Below, one piece after another: positions 17,330-27,057 of a DNA stretch of 64,000 nucleotides. A program made the translations under genes and the position numbers. Source of the DNA: DYJB01 sp963777165 (GTDB lineage: Bacteria; Chloroflexota; Anaerolineae; Anaerolineales; E44-bin32); contig CAVZPO010000021.1 in assembly GCA_963777165.1 (NCBI GenBank), positions 148,275-212,274 on the forward strand, read 5' to 3'. A model generated the notes under the pieces. The model saw only the letters and a program-made list of their open reading frames with translations, did not search any database and had not been told where the DNA came from. Within the stretch, counting starts at the first letter, position 1. Each line of letters starts with the position of its first letter.

Positions 17330-17839
17330 ATGCTGCGCGTGGTGGAGGAAGGGAACCGGCTGGAGATCATTTCGCCCATGCCCGCGGGCAAACGTGTGCT
17401 CTTCGGTGTCCTGGCGCTTGTCCCGCTTCTGGCTCCCTACCAGCTTCTGATCGCACCGCACTGGGAGGACGTCCTAAACCCCTTCTTTGGATTCGCCGCC
17501 CTGATCTCGCTGGGGGCATTAGCCGTCAGCGCCTTCCTCGTCTGGGCCGCCATTGCCGGCATCGAGTCCACGGCACTCTTCGACCGACAGCGACGCACCC
17601 TGACCACGATCGCCCGGGCACCGGTGATGCCGCTGCAGGCGCGGAGGTACTCCCTCAACGATCTGCGCGCCATCGAAATCGAGAAGACCGAGTGGAGCGC
17701 CGGTGTCCCGAGCTACTCACTGCGGATCGACACGGCCGACGGCCGCGCCTTCAAGCTGCTCGCCGAGTACGACAGGGCCGAGCCCGAGGCAGTCCTGCGC
17801 CAGATCAGCCGGTTCCTGGCACAGCCCTCGGCCCGCTGA
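17330..17839 (+). CDS. two-helix membrane protein with C-terminal PH-like region
   Basis: This 169-residue protein of unrecognised family starts at ATG with AAGGAGAG upstream. Residues about 22-45 and 52-78 are hydrophobic and likely span the membrane. The remaining soluble part (ALFDRQRRTLTTIARAPVMP, then SYSLRIDTADGRAFKLLAEYD) has the strand pattern of bacterial PH-like or DUF304-type domains. Function is unknown. Confidence 0.7.
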   Translation: MLRVVEEGNRLEIISPMPAGKRVLFGVLALVPLLAPYQLLIAPHWEDVLNPFFGFAALISLGALAVSAFLVWAAIAGIESTALFDRQRRTLTTIARAPVMPLQARRYSLNDLRAIEIEKTEWSAGVPSYSLRIDTADGRAFKLLAEYDRAEPEAVLRQISRFLAQPSAR

Positions 17840-18163
17840 TCGAGGAAGCCGGCACGCCCGGCAGCCTCTCGCCCGCCGCCTTCGCCGCGGCCTCTTGCTC
17901 CCCGGCGCGCTGGTCGCGGCCGAGGGATCGGACGCTGGCTGCCGCGCCGCTGCCGTCACATCAACTCGTCCTCCTTTGCGAGCGCACCTGCATCATCGCT
18001 CCCGGAAATCGCCCCCCGGGCATCACTTTCGTGCCCTTCGGCCTGGCCGCCGCCCGTGTTGTACACTTGGCCGGGCGACGACCGGGATCGTAATCCCTGG
18101 CGCGAAGAGGAAACCAACCCATGGTCGGACGAGGGGTCACGGCCGCGCGCGAGACACTGGCAT
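17840..18163 (+). other. GC-rich gap before the GT39-like gene
   Basis: No gene is supported upstream of 18056. A TACACT at 18062-18067 is a possible -10. The reading frame of the next gene is open from a GTG at 18056, giving 36 charged, low-complexity residues that may or may not be translated. Confidence 0.35.
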
Positions 18164-20128
18164 ATGGAAGACGCGGCCGCGGGGCTGGCCGTCGTCTGTG
18201 CGCTCCTGCTTGGCCTCAGCGGATTCAACCACTTTGGTGCCTCGTGGGATGAGACGCAGGACTACGCATACGCCAGCCTGTCGCTCTCGGCATATCGCGG
18301 ACCAGTCCCTGAGTGGTCGCGGCTTGCGGAAGGCGACTACGTCGAACTGCACGGGCCGGCGTACCTCATGGCCTCCGAGCTGGCCGCGACGGGCCTGACG
18401 CGACTCCGTCCCGGCTGGTCCATGCTGGATGCCAGGCACTTCACCAACCAATTCATCTTCCTGGTTGGGGGACTGTCGCTGTATCTCCTGACCCGCAGGT
18501 TGATCGGTCGCAGGGCCGCCCTGTTCGCCCTAGCCATGATGGCAACGCAACCGCTGCTGTGGGGCCATTCATTCATCAATCAGAAGGACACTCCCTTCAT
18601 GGCGCTCTTCCTGGCCTCGGTGGCAGCTGGACTCCTGGTTGCCTCCAAGCCGGAGGGAGACCGCGTCCCCGACCCCGGCGAACCGCATTCGGTTCTCACG
18701 ACCAGGGACGCCATGTGGCGTGCGGCGAGGATGAACTGGGGGTCGGCCACCCGCATCAGGAAGTTCCTTCTCGCCGGGGTCCTGCTTGCGGCAGCAGCCG
18801 TGGTTGTCGAAGTCGTCTTCCTCAATCGCGTTCTGTGGCCGGCAGTGCAGTCGGTCATTCTCCGGGCTCACGCCGGCGACTCACTACCGTGGATCAACGC
18901 TCTATTTGACCGGCTCGCGCCCGGTGCAGCACAGGTCCCGGCGTCGTCCTACGTCGACAGGGCCGCCCAGGCTTATTCGTGGTTGCGACCCATCCTCGCG
19001 TTCCTGGCAATCGCCGCGGCATGGCTCGCCGGCCGGGCGGTTCTCCCGTCAGTCCGACTCCCGTGGAACGTCCGCTGGTCATGGAGAGGATCACCCAAGC
19101 CCGGCGCCGGCTCCGTGGCCGGCCTCCTCTTGGCGGGAGTCTTGTTGGGCGTGACGATCTCAGTCCGCTCACTGGGTGTCTTCGCAGGAGTGCTCGTGAC
19201 ACTGTTCATGATCCGGCACCGGCGGCCTCCGGTGGTGGGGATCCTGGCCTATTGGGCCATGGCCGCGTTGGCCTGCTATGCCACGTGGCCTTACCTGTGG
19301 GGCGATCCCTTCGGCCGATTCGTTGACAGCCTGCGGACATTGGCGGCCTTCCCATGGCAGGGTGATATCTTGTACGCTGGCAAGCTGTGGGATGCTGGCG
19401 CAACCCCGTGGCACTACCTTCCCTTCCTGATCCTTGCCCAACTTACCCTCCCCGCACTCTTGCTCGCCCTTATCGGGCTGGGGGTCGGTTTGCATCGCGT
19501 GGTTCAACGCGCCATGGATGGCATAGCGTTGGGGCTCCTGATGGTGTGGGGTAGCGTGCCGATTGCTGCGGCGATTGCCCTGCGCTCGATCGTTTATGAC
19601 AACGCACGACAGTTCCTGTTTGCCCTGCCCCCGCTCTTCATCCTGGCAGGGCTCGGCATCGATGGGATCTTGGGGAGAATCCGTTCCCGAGCAATCGGGG
19701 CGGCAGGCGTGCTTGCCCTGCTTGCCCCGGGCGTGCTCGGCATCCTTGCCCTCCATCCCTACGAGTACACGTACTTCAACTCGCTGGTGGGGGGCACAGA
19801 AGGCGCCTATCGCAGATTCGAGACCGACTATTGGTGTACATCGTACCGGGAAGCCATGGAGCTGATCGGGGCCACAGCTCCGCCTGGGGCGGTCATCGCC
19901 GTCTCGGGGCCTTGGTATTCCGCCCAGCAGGTGGCCCGGGCAGACCTGGTGATCCGGCAAATCGATGACGGCACAGATCCACGTGCTGATCAGGTCACCT
20001 TCGGCCTCGCCTGCACTCGCACGAACAAGGACGCGGTTTTCTATCCGGGGTTTCCAGCTGCGGAGGAAATCACTGCGGGTGGAGCGACGCTGGCGGTGAT
20101 CAAGGACTTCCGCCGTCCCCTGCCCTGA
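18164..20128 (+). CDS. GT39-like integral membrane glycosyltransferase
   Basis: This roughly 654-residue protein has many membrane helices and the N-terminal loop motif GASWDETQDYAYASL. The acidic residues there match the catalytic loop of the Dol-P-mannose protein mannosyltransferase/ArnT (GT39/PMT) superfamily. A second motif, INQKDTPFMAL, fits the same fold. Such enzymes move a sugar from a lipid-phosphate donor to an acceptor outside the membrane. The C-terminal about 100 residues are soluble. The ATG at 18164 is used; GTG at 18056 is an alternative. It converges on another GT39-like gene. Confidence 0.75.
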   Translation: MEDAAAGLAVVCALLLGLSGFNHFGASWDETQDYAYASLSLSAYRGPVPEWSRLAEGDYVELHGPAYLMASELAATGLTRLRPGWSMLDARHFTNQFIFLVGGLSLYLLTRRLIGRRAALFALAMMATQPLLWGHSFINQKDTPFMALFLASVAAGLLVASKPEGDRVPDPGEPHSVLTTRDAMWRAARMNWGSATRIRKFLLAGVLLAAAAVVVEVVFLNRVLWPAVQSVILRAHAGDSLPWINALFDRLAPGAAQVPASSYVDRAAQAYSWLRPILAFLAIAAAWLAGRAVLPSVRLPWNVRWSWRGSPKPGAGSVAGLLLAGVLLGVTISVRSLGVFAGVLVTLFMIRHRRPPVVGILAYWAMAALACYATWPYLWGDPFGRFVDSLRTLAAFPWQGDILYAGKLWDAGATPWHYLPFLILAQLTLPALLLALIGLGVGLHRVVQRAMDGIALGLLMVWGSVPIAAAIALRSIVYDNARQFLFALPPLFILAGLGIDGILGRIRSRAIGAAGVLALLAPGVLGILALHPYEYTYFNSLVGGTEGAYRRFETDYWCTSYREAMELIGATAPPGAVIAVSGPWYSAQQVARADLVIRQIDDGTDPRADQVTFGLACTRTNKDAVFYPGFPAAEEITAGGATLAVIKDFRRPLP

Positions 20129-20238
20129 GCTCCAGCGCTGCGGCCATTCTCAACGCGGGTTTGCGCAGCCACTGCCGACCCAAGCCGCACAGGGTTCTTC
20201 CATCCGGTTGGCAGCAGAAGTCCGACCGCCGGACGGTA

Positions 20239-21807
20239 CTAGTCCTGTCCGGCAGAGGAGAAGATGCTGCCGTCCCATGGCACGGAAAGCGCCGCCTGAA
20301 GGCCGAGGACCAGGTCGTCCTCTGGGACATACTCGGGGCTCACTCGGCCGAAGAGCACCATCACGGCTCCGGGCGACCGAAGGATCTCGCGCATCTTCTC
20401 CAGCGCCGCTTCGTCACCCCTAACCGGAACCGAGCATGGAGTGAGACCGGCACTGAAGTAGACGGCCGGGATCTCGTTCGTATACACAATTGCGGGCTTC
20501 TGCTCCCGAACGGCTTCCAGCACGGGAGAAGATCGCCATCGGGTGGCGGCGTAGCCCTGGCCGTCTTCTCGCAGCACTCGAACGGTCGAGGCGATCTGAA
20601 CCCCTTGCACGCCCGCCAGACCCAGCGCGGCGACAATCACCAGCCCGCGCAACGCCGGTCGGCTCATGCGCCAAAGCCCCGTGGCACCCGCCACGAGGAG
20701 GGGTACGGCCGAAGCATACGCCGGGCTCAGGATCCGGTCGTCCAGGGGAATCCGTGGATCGAAAAGGACCAGGGAGACAGCGAGGAACCCGAGGTAGATG
20801 AAAATCCAGGCGAGCAGCACTGCCTCAAGGTCGAGACGACGCGTCCGCCGGCACTGGCGCACTATGCGAACGGCGGCGAACAAGAGCGCCAGGCCCAAGA
20901 GGGGCGGAATCAATGATGCCAGCGATGCGTTCAGCGCTAGCCTCGTTACAGGTTGCCCCAGAGGGTTGATACCCGTCGGTAACAACCATGCCGCCACCGT
21001 CCGGGCGAGCTGTCCCAAGTTCTCCGATCCCAGTGGATGCCATTCCAGATGCCGGTTGACAGGGTTTCCGCGCAGCATCAGATTGCGGATCATCCATACG
21101 GCAAGTGGACCTGCGGCCAGGATGAGATATGCCGCCAAGGCAGCCCATCGCGCCCGCAACCCATGTGCCCTGGCTAGCCAAAGGTGGATCGCCATCACCA
21201 CGGCCGCTGCACCAAAGAGCGCCAGGCCCGCGTAGCGGAGCATCATCGCCAGACTGAGGCAGGCGGCCGAAGTGAGTAGGGCCCACACCCGATCCGACTT
21301 CAGGTACTCCGCCAGGAACAGCATACATCCGAGACAAACGACGACAAACGCCGGCTCGGTCCACGCCCAGCTGTAGACCCCCAGGATTGTGGAGGAGCTC
21401 AGCATGATCAGGCTCGCTAGAAGAGCCGCGGTATTTGACCGGGTCAGCTTGCGGACCAGGATCCCCGCCAAGAAGACTGTTGCACCGTAGGAGAGGGCGC
21501 TGATCCCTCTAGCTGCCCGCGCCGCATTGAGCCCGGCCCATTCAAGCCCCGCAAGCGCAAGCGGGTACAGTGGAGGATAGCCGGTCATGGGCTTGAGCTC
21601 ACCGCAGACCGTCAGCCGTGCCAGGCCCCGCCCCTCGAGCATGCCCCGCGCGGAACTTATATAAGTGAACGAGTCCCAGGACAGCCCCACGCCGAGAGGA
21701 GTGCTTCGAACCAGGAGCCAAGCGCCGGCCGCGCTGGACACCAACAGGCATGCCCAGAAGACAAGCCCCCATCCCCTTGTCGTCTTGCGCCGCAGCACTT
21801 GGATCAT
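20239..21807 (-). CDS. GT39-like integral membrane glycosyltransferase
   Basis: This 522-residue polytopic protein has a short N-terminal cytosolic stretch, a first membrane helix, then LSWDSFTYISSARGMLEGRGL with an acidic residue at the catalytic-loop position of GT39/PMT-like enzymes. About ten further helices follow and the last about 80 residues are soluble. The donor and acceptor are unknown; cell-surface glycan or protein glycosylation is the usual role. No ribosome binding site precedes the ATG at 21807, so the start is uncertain. Base composition is slightly lower in GC than the neighbours. Confidence 0.72.
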   Translation of the reverse strand: MIQVLRRKTTRGWGLVFWACLLVSSAAGAWLLVRSTPLGVGLSWDSFTYISSARGMLEGRGLARLTVCGELKPMTGYPPLYPLALAGLEWAGLNAARAARGISALSYGATVFLAGILVRKLTRSNTAALLASLIMLSSSTILGVYSWAWTEPAFVVVCLGCMLFLAEYLKSDRVWALLTSAACLSLAMMLRYAGLALFGAAAVVMAIHLWLARAHGLRARWAALAAYLILAAGPLAVWMIRNLMLRGNPVNRHLEWHPLGSENLGQLARTVAAWLLPTGINPLGQPVTRLALNASLASLIPPLLGLALLFAAVRIVRQCRRTRRLDLEAVLLAWIFIYLGFLAVSLVLFDPRIPLDDRILSPAYASAVPLLVAGATGLWRMSRPALRGLVIVAALGLAGVQGVQIASTVRVLREDGQGYAATRWRSSPVLEAVREQKPAIVYTNEIPAVYFSAGLTPCSVPVRGDEAALEKMREILRSPGAVMVLFGRVSPEYVPEDDLVLGLQAALSVPWDGSIFSSAGQD

Positions 21808-22323
21808 CGGCTACTTTCTGCTCCCCACGAGTGTTGAATGCCGGTAGTACCGCTGACTCCACAAGCCCCACTTGAGCGGCAGCAACCAATTCTACTTTGT
21901 CTGGAGTCCTTGGTGCTCGAACGCCCGTTGCTTCAGGGCGGTCGGCCCCCGAGCAGAACGCGGTCAGGATTCTCCCACAACTGCGATGGAGGTGCTGCGA
22001 GGATGCTGGCGCCCAAGCCAGGGTACCCTGGCGCAATCAGGGTCCCAATGCGAGGGATCCGGATAGCCGCGGACACCCTCGCCCCGCGAGGGGGCGTGTC
22101 CTGATTGCATCTCTCCGGGTTCGATTGGCGAGGCCAAGGAACGTGGGACCATGCCTCCATCGGCCGTGCTCCAATCGTCCAGTGGATGAGAGCACACCGC
22201 CCACGATCGATCCGTCCGGACAGACACGGCCCCTTTCAGCCTGGTGCCGTCCCCTTCCGAGTCCCAATGCACTGAACCGCCGGCCGACCTACGCATGCGT
22301 CCCTCCCTGCCATCCCACACTGC
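21808..22323. other. non-coding gap upstream of the thiamine operon
   Basis: About 510 nt without a supported gene on either strand. Short open frames here have no ribosome sites and no recognisable protein features. The thiamine promoter begins at its right edge. Confidence 0.5.
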
Positions 22324-22352
22324 TTGACCGCCCGACGCGGCGGCGCTATACT
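22324..22352 (+). promoter_or_regulatory. consensus promoter of the thiamine operon
   Basis: TTGACC at 22324-22329 and TATACT at 22347-22352 are spaced by exactly 17 nt. Predicted transcription start is near 22359, just before the TPP aptamer. Confidence 0.8.
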
Positions 22353-22370
22353 CGGGGACATCCAACTTGC

Positions 22371-22460
22371 ACGGGGAGCCCGGTGTGCCGGGCTGAGAGG
22401 AGGGCTGTCAGCCCTCGACCCGCGGAACCTGATCCGGGTAATGCCGGCGGAGGGAGCACG
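22371..22460 (+). ncRNA. TPP riboswitch (THI element)
   Basis: The conserved TPP aptamer parts are all present in order: GGGGAGCCC, then GGGCTGAGAGG of the pyrimidine-sensing arm, then CGACCCGCGGAACCTGATCCGG and GTAATGCCGGCGGAGGGAG of the other arm. It lies between a consensus promoter and thiN. When thiamine pyrophosphate binds, expression of the uptake and phosphorylation genes should fall. No strong T-run terminator is seen before the GGAGGG ribosome site at 22497-22502, so control of translation start is likely. Confidence 0.95.
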
Positions 22461-22510
22461 ACCATCTCGTCACCATCACCCTCCCCTGCACCCGGTGGAG
22501 GGTGTTGCAT

Positions 22511-23170
22511 TTGCGCGCTGTCGTGATCGCCAATGGGCGCCTGAGCCATCCGTCCGAGGACCGCGCCCGCATGCGCCCCGACGACTGGATCCTGGCTGCC
22601 GACGGCGGTCTGCACAACTGCCGCCGGCTGGGACTGTCACCGGCCGTGGTCATTGGCGACTTCGACTCGATCGACGCCGCCGAACTTGCCGCGCTCCAGG
22701 CGACCATCGTCCGCCACCCGGAACGAAAGGACGAGACCGACCTCGAGCTGGCGCTCGAGTATGCCGTTCGTCATGGCGCACAGGAGGTATTGATCCTTGG
22801 CGCCCTGGGCGACCGCTGGGATCAGACACTGGCCAACGCGCTGCTCCTGGCCTCCCCCACCCTGTCCGAGGTTCGCACCTGGCTGGCGGACGGTTCGCAG
22901 CAGGTGACGCTGGCCCGTCCGGGCGACTCGCTCGTGCTCCACGGCCACCGGGGCGACACGCTCTCCCTCCTGCCTCTGGCCGGCGATGCATACGGTGTCA
23001 CGACCGAAGGGCTCGAGTATCCACTCCTCGATGAGACGCTCCACTTCGCCGCCACCCGCGGCGTCAGCAACACGATGCTCGGAACGACGGCGACGGTTCA
23101 CCTCAAAGCGGGCCTGCTGCTCGTGGTGCAACTTCAGTCCGCCGTGGCTCCCAAGGAGGACCCGCAATGA
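22511..23170 (+). CDS. thiN: thiamine pyrophosphokinase
   Basis: This 219-residue enzyme converts thiamine plus ATP to thiamine pyrophosphate and AMP. Family motifs are visible: DDWILAADGG near the N-terminus, VVIGDFDSID, and HPERKDETDLELAL, with the acidic residues that bind magnesium. GALGDRWDQTLAN follows. The TTG at 22511 is proposed because GGAGGG ends 8 nt before it, whereas the in-frame GTG at 22502 overlaps that ribosome site. It is first in the riboswitch-controlled operon and its stop overlaps thiB (ATGA). Confidence 0.93.
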   Translation: MRAVVIANGRLSHPSEDRARMRPDDWILAADGGLHNCRRLGLSPAVVIGDFDSIDAAELAALQATIVRHPERKDETDLELALEYAVRHGAQEVLILGALGDRWDQTLANALLLASPTLSEVRTWLADGSQQVTLARPGDSLVLHGHRGDTLSLLPLAGDAYGVTTEGLEYPLLDETLHFAATRGVSNTMLGTTATVHLKAGLLLVVQLQSAVAPKEDPQ

Positions 23171-24243
23171 TCCGAGGCACACTGGCAGCCCTCCTCCTGG
23201 TCGGGATGCTGGCTGGTTGCGCTCCTCCGCCGGCCGCCGGGCCGGCACCGGTCGCCACCATCCCTCCCTCTCCGTCGATTCTGACCGTCATGACGCACGA
23301 CTCGTTCAGCATCTCCGCCTCGGTCCTAGCCGAGTTCGAGCGCACACACAATGCCAAGGTGCAGTTCGTCAAAGCCGGCGACGCCGGCACGATGCTCAAC
23401 AAGGCCATCCTGGCCAAGGGCAGCCCGCTGGCCGACGTGCTCTACGGCGTCGACAACACGTACCTTTCGCGCGCCCTGCGGGAAGGCATCCTCGAAGCCT
23501 ACAACTCCCCGCTGCTTGCCGATCTGCCGGAGACGGTGCGCCTCGATCCGGAGAACCGCGCCCTGCCGATCGACTACGGCGACGTGTGCCTCAACTACGA
23601 CAAGGCGTATTTCGCCGAGAAGCGACTTGCGCCGCCCAAGTCGCTCAATGACCTGACCCAGCCCGAGTACAAGAGCTTGCTTGTGGTTGAAGACCCGTCC
23701 ACCTCGTCTACCGGTCTGGCCTTCCTGATCGCTACCGTCGGGGCCTTCGGCGACCCAGGATACCTGGCCTACTGGGAAGCGTTGGTGGCGAACGACGTCC
23801 TGGTCGTCAGCGGCTGGGAGACGGCCTACAACACCGAGTTCAGCGGGTCCTCCGGGCGCGGCCCGCGGCCCGTGGTCGTGTCGTACGGCTCCAGCCCGGT
23901 GTTCGAGATGGTCTACGCCGCCACGCCGCCCAGTGAGCCCCCGACGGCCGCGGTGGTCGACGACGACACCTGCTTCCGCCAGATCGAATTCGCCGGAATC
24001 CTGGTGGGCACGGCCAACCGCCCGTTGGCCGAGGCCTGGATCGATTTCATGCTTTCCCCGTCCTTCCAGCAGGACCTTCCGCTGCAGATGTATGTGTTCC
24101 CGGTTAGTCCGTCGGCGCAGCTCGACCCGGTCTTCCAGAAGTACCTCGCGGTTCCGGACAAGCCAGTGAGCGTCAGTCCACAGGAGATCGACGCCAACCG
24201 CGAAACGTGGATCAAGGCCTGGCGCGAGGTTGTGCTGCGTTGA
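23167..24243 (+). CDS. thiB: thiamine ABC transporter substrate-binding lipoprotein
   Basis: This 358-residue protein has a lipoprotein signal ending in LAGC (Cys18). The mature part is a type II periplasmic-binding fold. It matches TbpA/ThiB proteins in LTVMTHDSFSIS, FVKAGDAGTMLNKAIL, ADVLYGVDNTYLSRAL and PIDYGDVCLNYD. It would deliver thiamine or its phosphates to ThiP at the outer face of the membrane. Overlaps with thiN and thiP and the upstream TPP riboswitch support the substrate. Confidence 0.93.
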   Translation: MIRGTLAALLLVGMLAGCAPPPAAGPAPVATIPPSPSILTVMTHDSFSISASVLAEFERTHNAKVQFVKAGDAGTMLNKAILAKGSPLADVLYGVDNTYLSRALREGILEAYNSPLLADLPETVRLDPENRALPIDYGDVCLNYDKAYFAEKRLAPPKSLNDLTQPEYKSLLVVEDPSTSSTGLAFLIATVGAFGDPGYLAYWEALVANDVLVVSGWETAYNTEFSGSSGRGPRPVVVSYGSSPVFEMVYAATPPSEPPTAAVVDDDTCFRQIEFAGILVGTANRPLAEAWIDFMLSPSFQQDLPLQMYVFPVSPSAQLDPVFQKYLAVPDKPVSVSPQEIDANRETWIKAWREVVLR

Positions 24244-25976
24244 TGCCTGCCGGTCCCCGATCGGACGCCACGCGCCTGCGCTCGGCCGTACGCACGGCAG
24301 GGCTGTGGGGCGCGCCGCTCATCTTTCTGGCGCTGTTCTACGCGTTGCCGATGGTGCAGGTCCTGCGGCTCAGTCTAGCGCGCGGCGCCAGCCTGGCAGC
24401 GCCCTTCGTGGAAGCGCTCGGCTCGCCGGGCGTGCGCGGCGTCATCGGATTCACCTTCCTGCAGGCATCGCTCTCGACGGTGCTCACCCTGCTTCTCGGA
24501 CTTCCCGGCGCCTACCTGCTGGCGCGCTACTCGTTCCGCGGGCGTTCGGTGCTGCTGGCCTTGACGTCCGTGCCCTTCGTCATGCCGACGCTGGTCGTCG
24601 GCGCGGCCTTCCAGGCACTCCTCGGCCCGCGCGGCTGGGTCAACCTGGCCCTGATGGCGGCCCTCGGGCTGTCGCAGCCTCCGATTGCCTTTCTGAATTC
24701 ACTGGGTGCGATCCTGCTGGCGCATGTCTTCTACAACACCAGCATCGTCCTGCGCATGGTCGGTGACTTCTGGTCGCATCTCGATCCGCGGATCGAGGCC
24801 GCCGCTCGCACACTGGGAGCCAGCCGCTGGCAGGTCCTGCGCCGCGTCACGCTCCCGCTCTTGATGCCGGCGATCGCCGCCGCCTCGCTCCTGGTCTTCC
24901 TGTTCGATTTCACCTCCTTCGGCGTGATCCTGATCCTGGGCGGACCGCGCCTGGCGACGCTCGAGGTCGAGATCTACAACCAGACGGTCGGACTCTTCAA
25001 CCTGCCGCTGGCCGCGGCTTTGTCGATCCTCCAGTTGGCCTTCACGCTGCTGCTGACCATCGCATACACGCGCCTGGCAGCCAGGGCCTCCCGTCCCCTC
25101 AGCCTGCGCCCGCGCCGACTTACCCAACAGCCTTTGGTGGGGGTGCGCCGGCGTCTGGCCGCAGGAATGATGGTCGGCCTGCTGCTCGCGCTGCTCGTCA
25201 CACCCCTGGTCGCGCTGGCGGCGCGCTCCGTAACCCGGCTCGACCCCGAGCGCGGGCAGGCGACCCAGGTTGCACGCGGCCTGACGGGCGACTTCTACCG
25301 CGAGCTGTGGGTCAATCGCCGCGAGTCGGTTTTCTACGTGCCCCCGTCGACCGCCGTCGGCGTCTCGCTAGCGTACGCCGCGGCCACGGTTGTGCTGTCG
25401 CTGTCGCTCGGGCTGCCTGCCGCCTGGGCGCTCGCCTACCGCCCCGCATCGACCGTCAGCCGTCTCTTCGATCCACTGTTGCTGCTTCCGCTGGGCACCT
25501 CGGCGGTTACGCTGGGACTGGGATTCATCGTCGCCCTCAACCGACCGCCGCTCGATCTGCGCGCCTCGCCCTTGCTCGTGCCGCTGGCGCACACGCTTGT
25601 CGCGCTGCCGTTCGTCGTACGAAGCCTGACCCCATCGCTTCGGAGCATCCGCCCGCGATTGCGGCAGGCGGCCGCCGTGCTCGGCGCCGGCCCGGCACAG
25701 GTCGTCGCCCGCATCGATCTCCCCCTCGTCGGCCGGGCGCTGCTCGTCGCGGCGGCGTTCGCTTTCTCGATCTCGCTCGGAGAGTTCGGCGCCACGGCCC
25801 TGATCGCCCGCCCCGAATTCCCGACCATCCCCCTGATGATCTACCGCTTCCTGTCGCTGCCCGGCGCACTGAACTACGGACAGGCCCTGGCCCTGAGCAC
25901 GATCCTGATGGTCGTTTGCGCCGCGGCGATGCTGGGCATCGAGCGGTTGAGGATTGCCGATGTCGGGGAGTTCTAG
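24243..25976 (+). CDS. thiP: thiamine ABC transporter permease
   Basis: This 577-residue permease has two fused binding-protein-dependent transport domains, about twelve helices in total, as in ThiP. The EAA-type loops that contact the ATPase appear twice: EAAARTLGASRWQVLRRVTLP in the first half and a diverged RQAAAVLGAGPAQVVARIDLP in the second. The ATG at 24243 overlaps the thiB stop (TGATG). The stop overlaps thiQ by 17 nt, so translation is coupled. Confidence 0.93.
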   Translation: MPAGPRSDATRLRSAVRTAGLWGAPLIFLALFYALPMVQVLRLSLARGASLAAPFVEALGSPGVRGVIGFTFLQASLSTVLTLLLGLPGAYLLARYSFRGRSVLLALTSVPFVMPTLVVGAAFQALLGPRGWVNLALMAALGLSQPPIAFLNSLGAILLAHVFYNTSIVLRMVGDFWSHLDPRIEAAARTLGASRWQVLRRVTLPLLMPAIAAASLLVFLFDFTSFGVILILGGPRLATLEVEIYNQTVGLFNLPLAAALSILQLAFTLLLTIAYTRLAARASRPLSLRPRRLTQQPLVGVRRRLAAGMMVGLLLALLVTPLVALAARSVTRLDPERGQATQVARGLTGDFYRELWVNRRESVFYVPPSTAVGVSLAYAAATVVLSLSLGLPAAWALAYRPASTVSRLFDPLLLLPLGTSAVTLGLGFIVALNRPPLDLRASPLLVPLAHTLVALPFVVRSLTPSLRSIRPRLRQAAAVLGAGPAQVVARIDLPLVGRALLVAAAFAFSISLGEFGATALIARPEFPTIPLMIYRFLSLPGALNYGQALALSTILMVVCAAAMLGIERLRIADVGEF

Positions 25977-27057
25977 CTCAGGTAACCACACTCCCGGCGC
26001 GCTCCAAGGCGAGGGCGGCGGGGTGGACGCTGCATGCACGGGGCTGAGCCTCGCGGGGATCTGCAAGGCATACGGCGCCACGCAGGCGCTCGACGGCGTC
26101 TCACTGTGTGTCCCCCTTGGGTCGATCGTCGCCGTCCTCGGGCCGAGCGGCTCGGGGAAATCCACACTGCTCTCGATCATCGCCGGGCTCGAGTTGCCCG
26201 ACACCGGCCGGGTCCTTTGGGAAGGCGACCCGCTGGAAGGCGTTCCGGCCCATCGCCGCGGTTTCGGCCTGATGTTCCAGGACTTCGCCCTGTTCCCGCA
26301 CCTGAACGTCGAACGCAACGTCGCCTTCGGGCTTCAGATGCAGGGCCTGGAGGCGGAGCGCACCGGAGCTCGCGTCCAGGAGTGCCTCGAACAGGTCGGC
26401 CTCGCCGGCTTCGAACGGCGCGACGTGCAGACGCTCTCCGGCGGCGAGCAGCAGCGCGTGGCGCTCGCCCGCGCCCTGGCGCCGCGCCCGCGGCTGCTGA
26501 TGCTCGACGAGCCGCTCGGCGCCCTCGACCGGTCGCTAAGAGAACGCCTGTTAGGGGAGATTCACCGCATCCTGCGCGCCGCCCGTCAGACCGCCCTGGT
26601 GGTTACGCACGATCAGGAAGAGGCCTTCGGGCTGGCCGATCAGATCGTGATCCTCGACGCCGGCCGCGTCGTGCAGGAGGGTCAACCTCAGGATGTGTAT
26701 CACCACCCGGCATCGGCGGCCGTGGCGCGCTTTCTCGGTCTGACCAACCTGGTCCCCGGCGAAGCGGCACCCGGAGGAATCCGGACCGCGCTCGGGCTGC
26801 TTCCGGTCAACGGGCCCTCCTCCGGGCCCTGCACCGTACTCCTGCGGCCCGACGCCGCACGGCTGGACGGGCAGGGTCCCCTGGTGCTTGAGGCGACGCT
26901 CCTCGAGAAGACCTTTCGTGGCCCGACGTGCATTCTCGGCGTCCAGGCGTCTGGCCTCCACCTGAGCTTCGAGGTGCCATCGGCCTCGCTCCTGCCGTCC
27001 GAAGGCAGCCCGCTCCGACTGTCGCTCGATCCGAGGGCTTTCCAGGTCTTCGCATGA
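25960..27057 (+). CDS. thiQ: thiamine ABC transporter ATP-binding protein
   Basis: This 365-residue ABC ATPase carries Walker A GPSGSGKS, the signature LSGGEQQRVALARAL, Walker B LLMLDEPLGALD and the switch His in VVTHDQEE. The C-terminal about 100 residues form a TOBE-like domain, making it longer than the E. coli ThiQ and closer to PotA/FbpC-type subunits. The start at 25960 has GAGG 7 nt upstream. It powers ThiP in thiamine import. DUF402 overlaps its stop. Confidence 0.92.
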   Translation: MSGSSSSGNHTPGALQGEGGGVDAACTGLSLAGICKAYGATQALDGVSLCVPLGSIVAVLGPSGSGKSTLLSIIAGLELPDTGRVLWEGDPLEGVPAHRRGFGLMFQDFALFPHLNVERNVAFGLQMQGLEAERTGARVQECLEQVGLAGFERRDVQTLSGGEQQRVALARALAPRPRLLMLDEPLGALDRSLRERLLGEIHRILRAARQTALVVTHDQEEAFGLADQIVILDAGRVVQEGQPQDVYHHPASAAVARFLGLTNLVPGEAAPGGIRTALGLLPVNGPSSGPCTVLLRPDAARLDGQGPLVLEATLLEKTFRGPTCILGVQASGLHLSFEVPSASLLPSEGSPLRLSLDPRAFQVFA

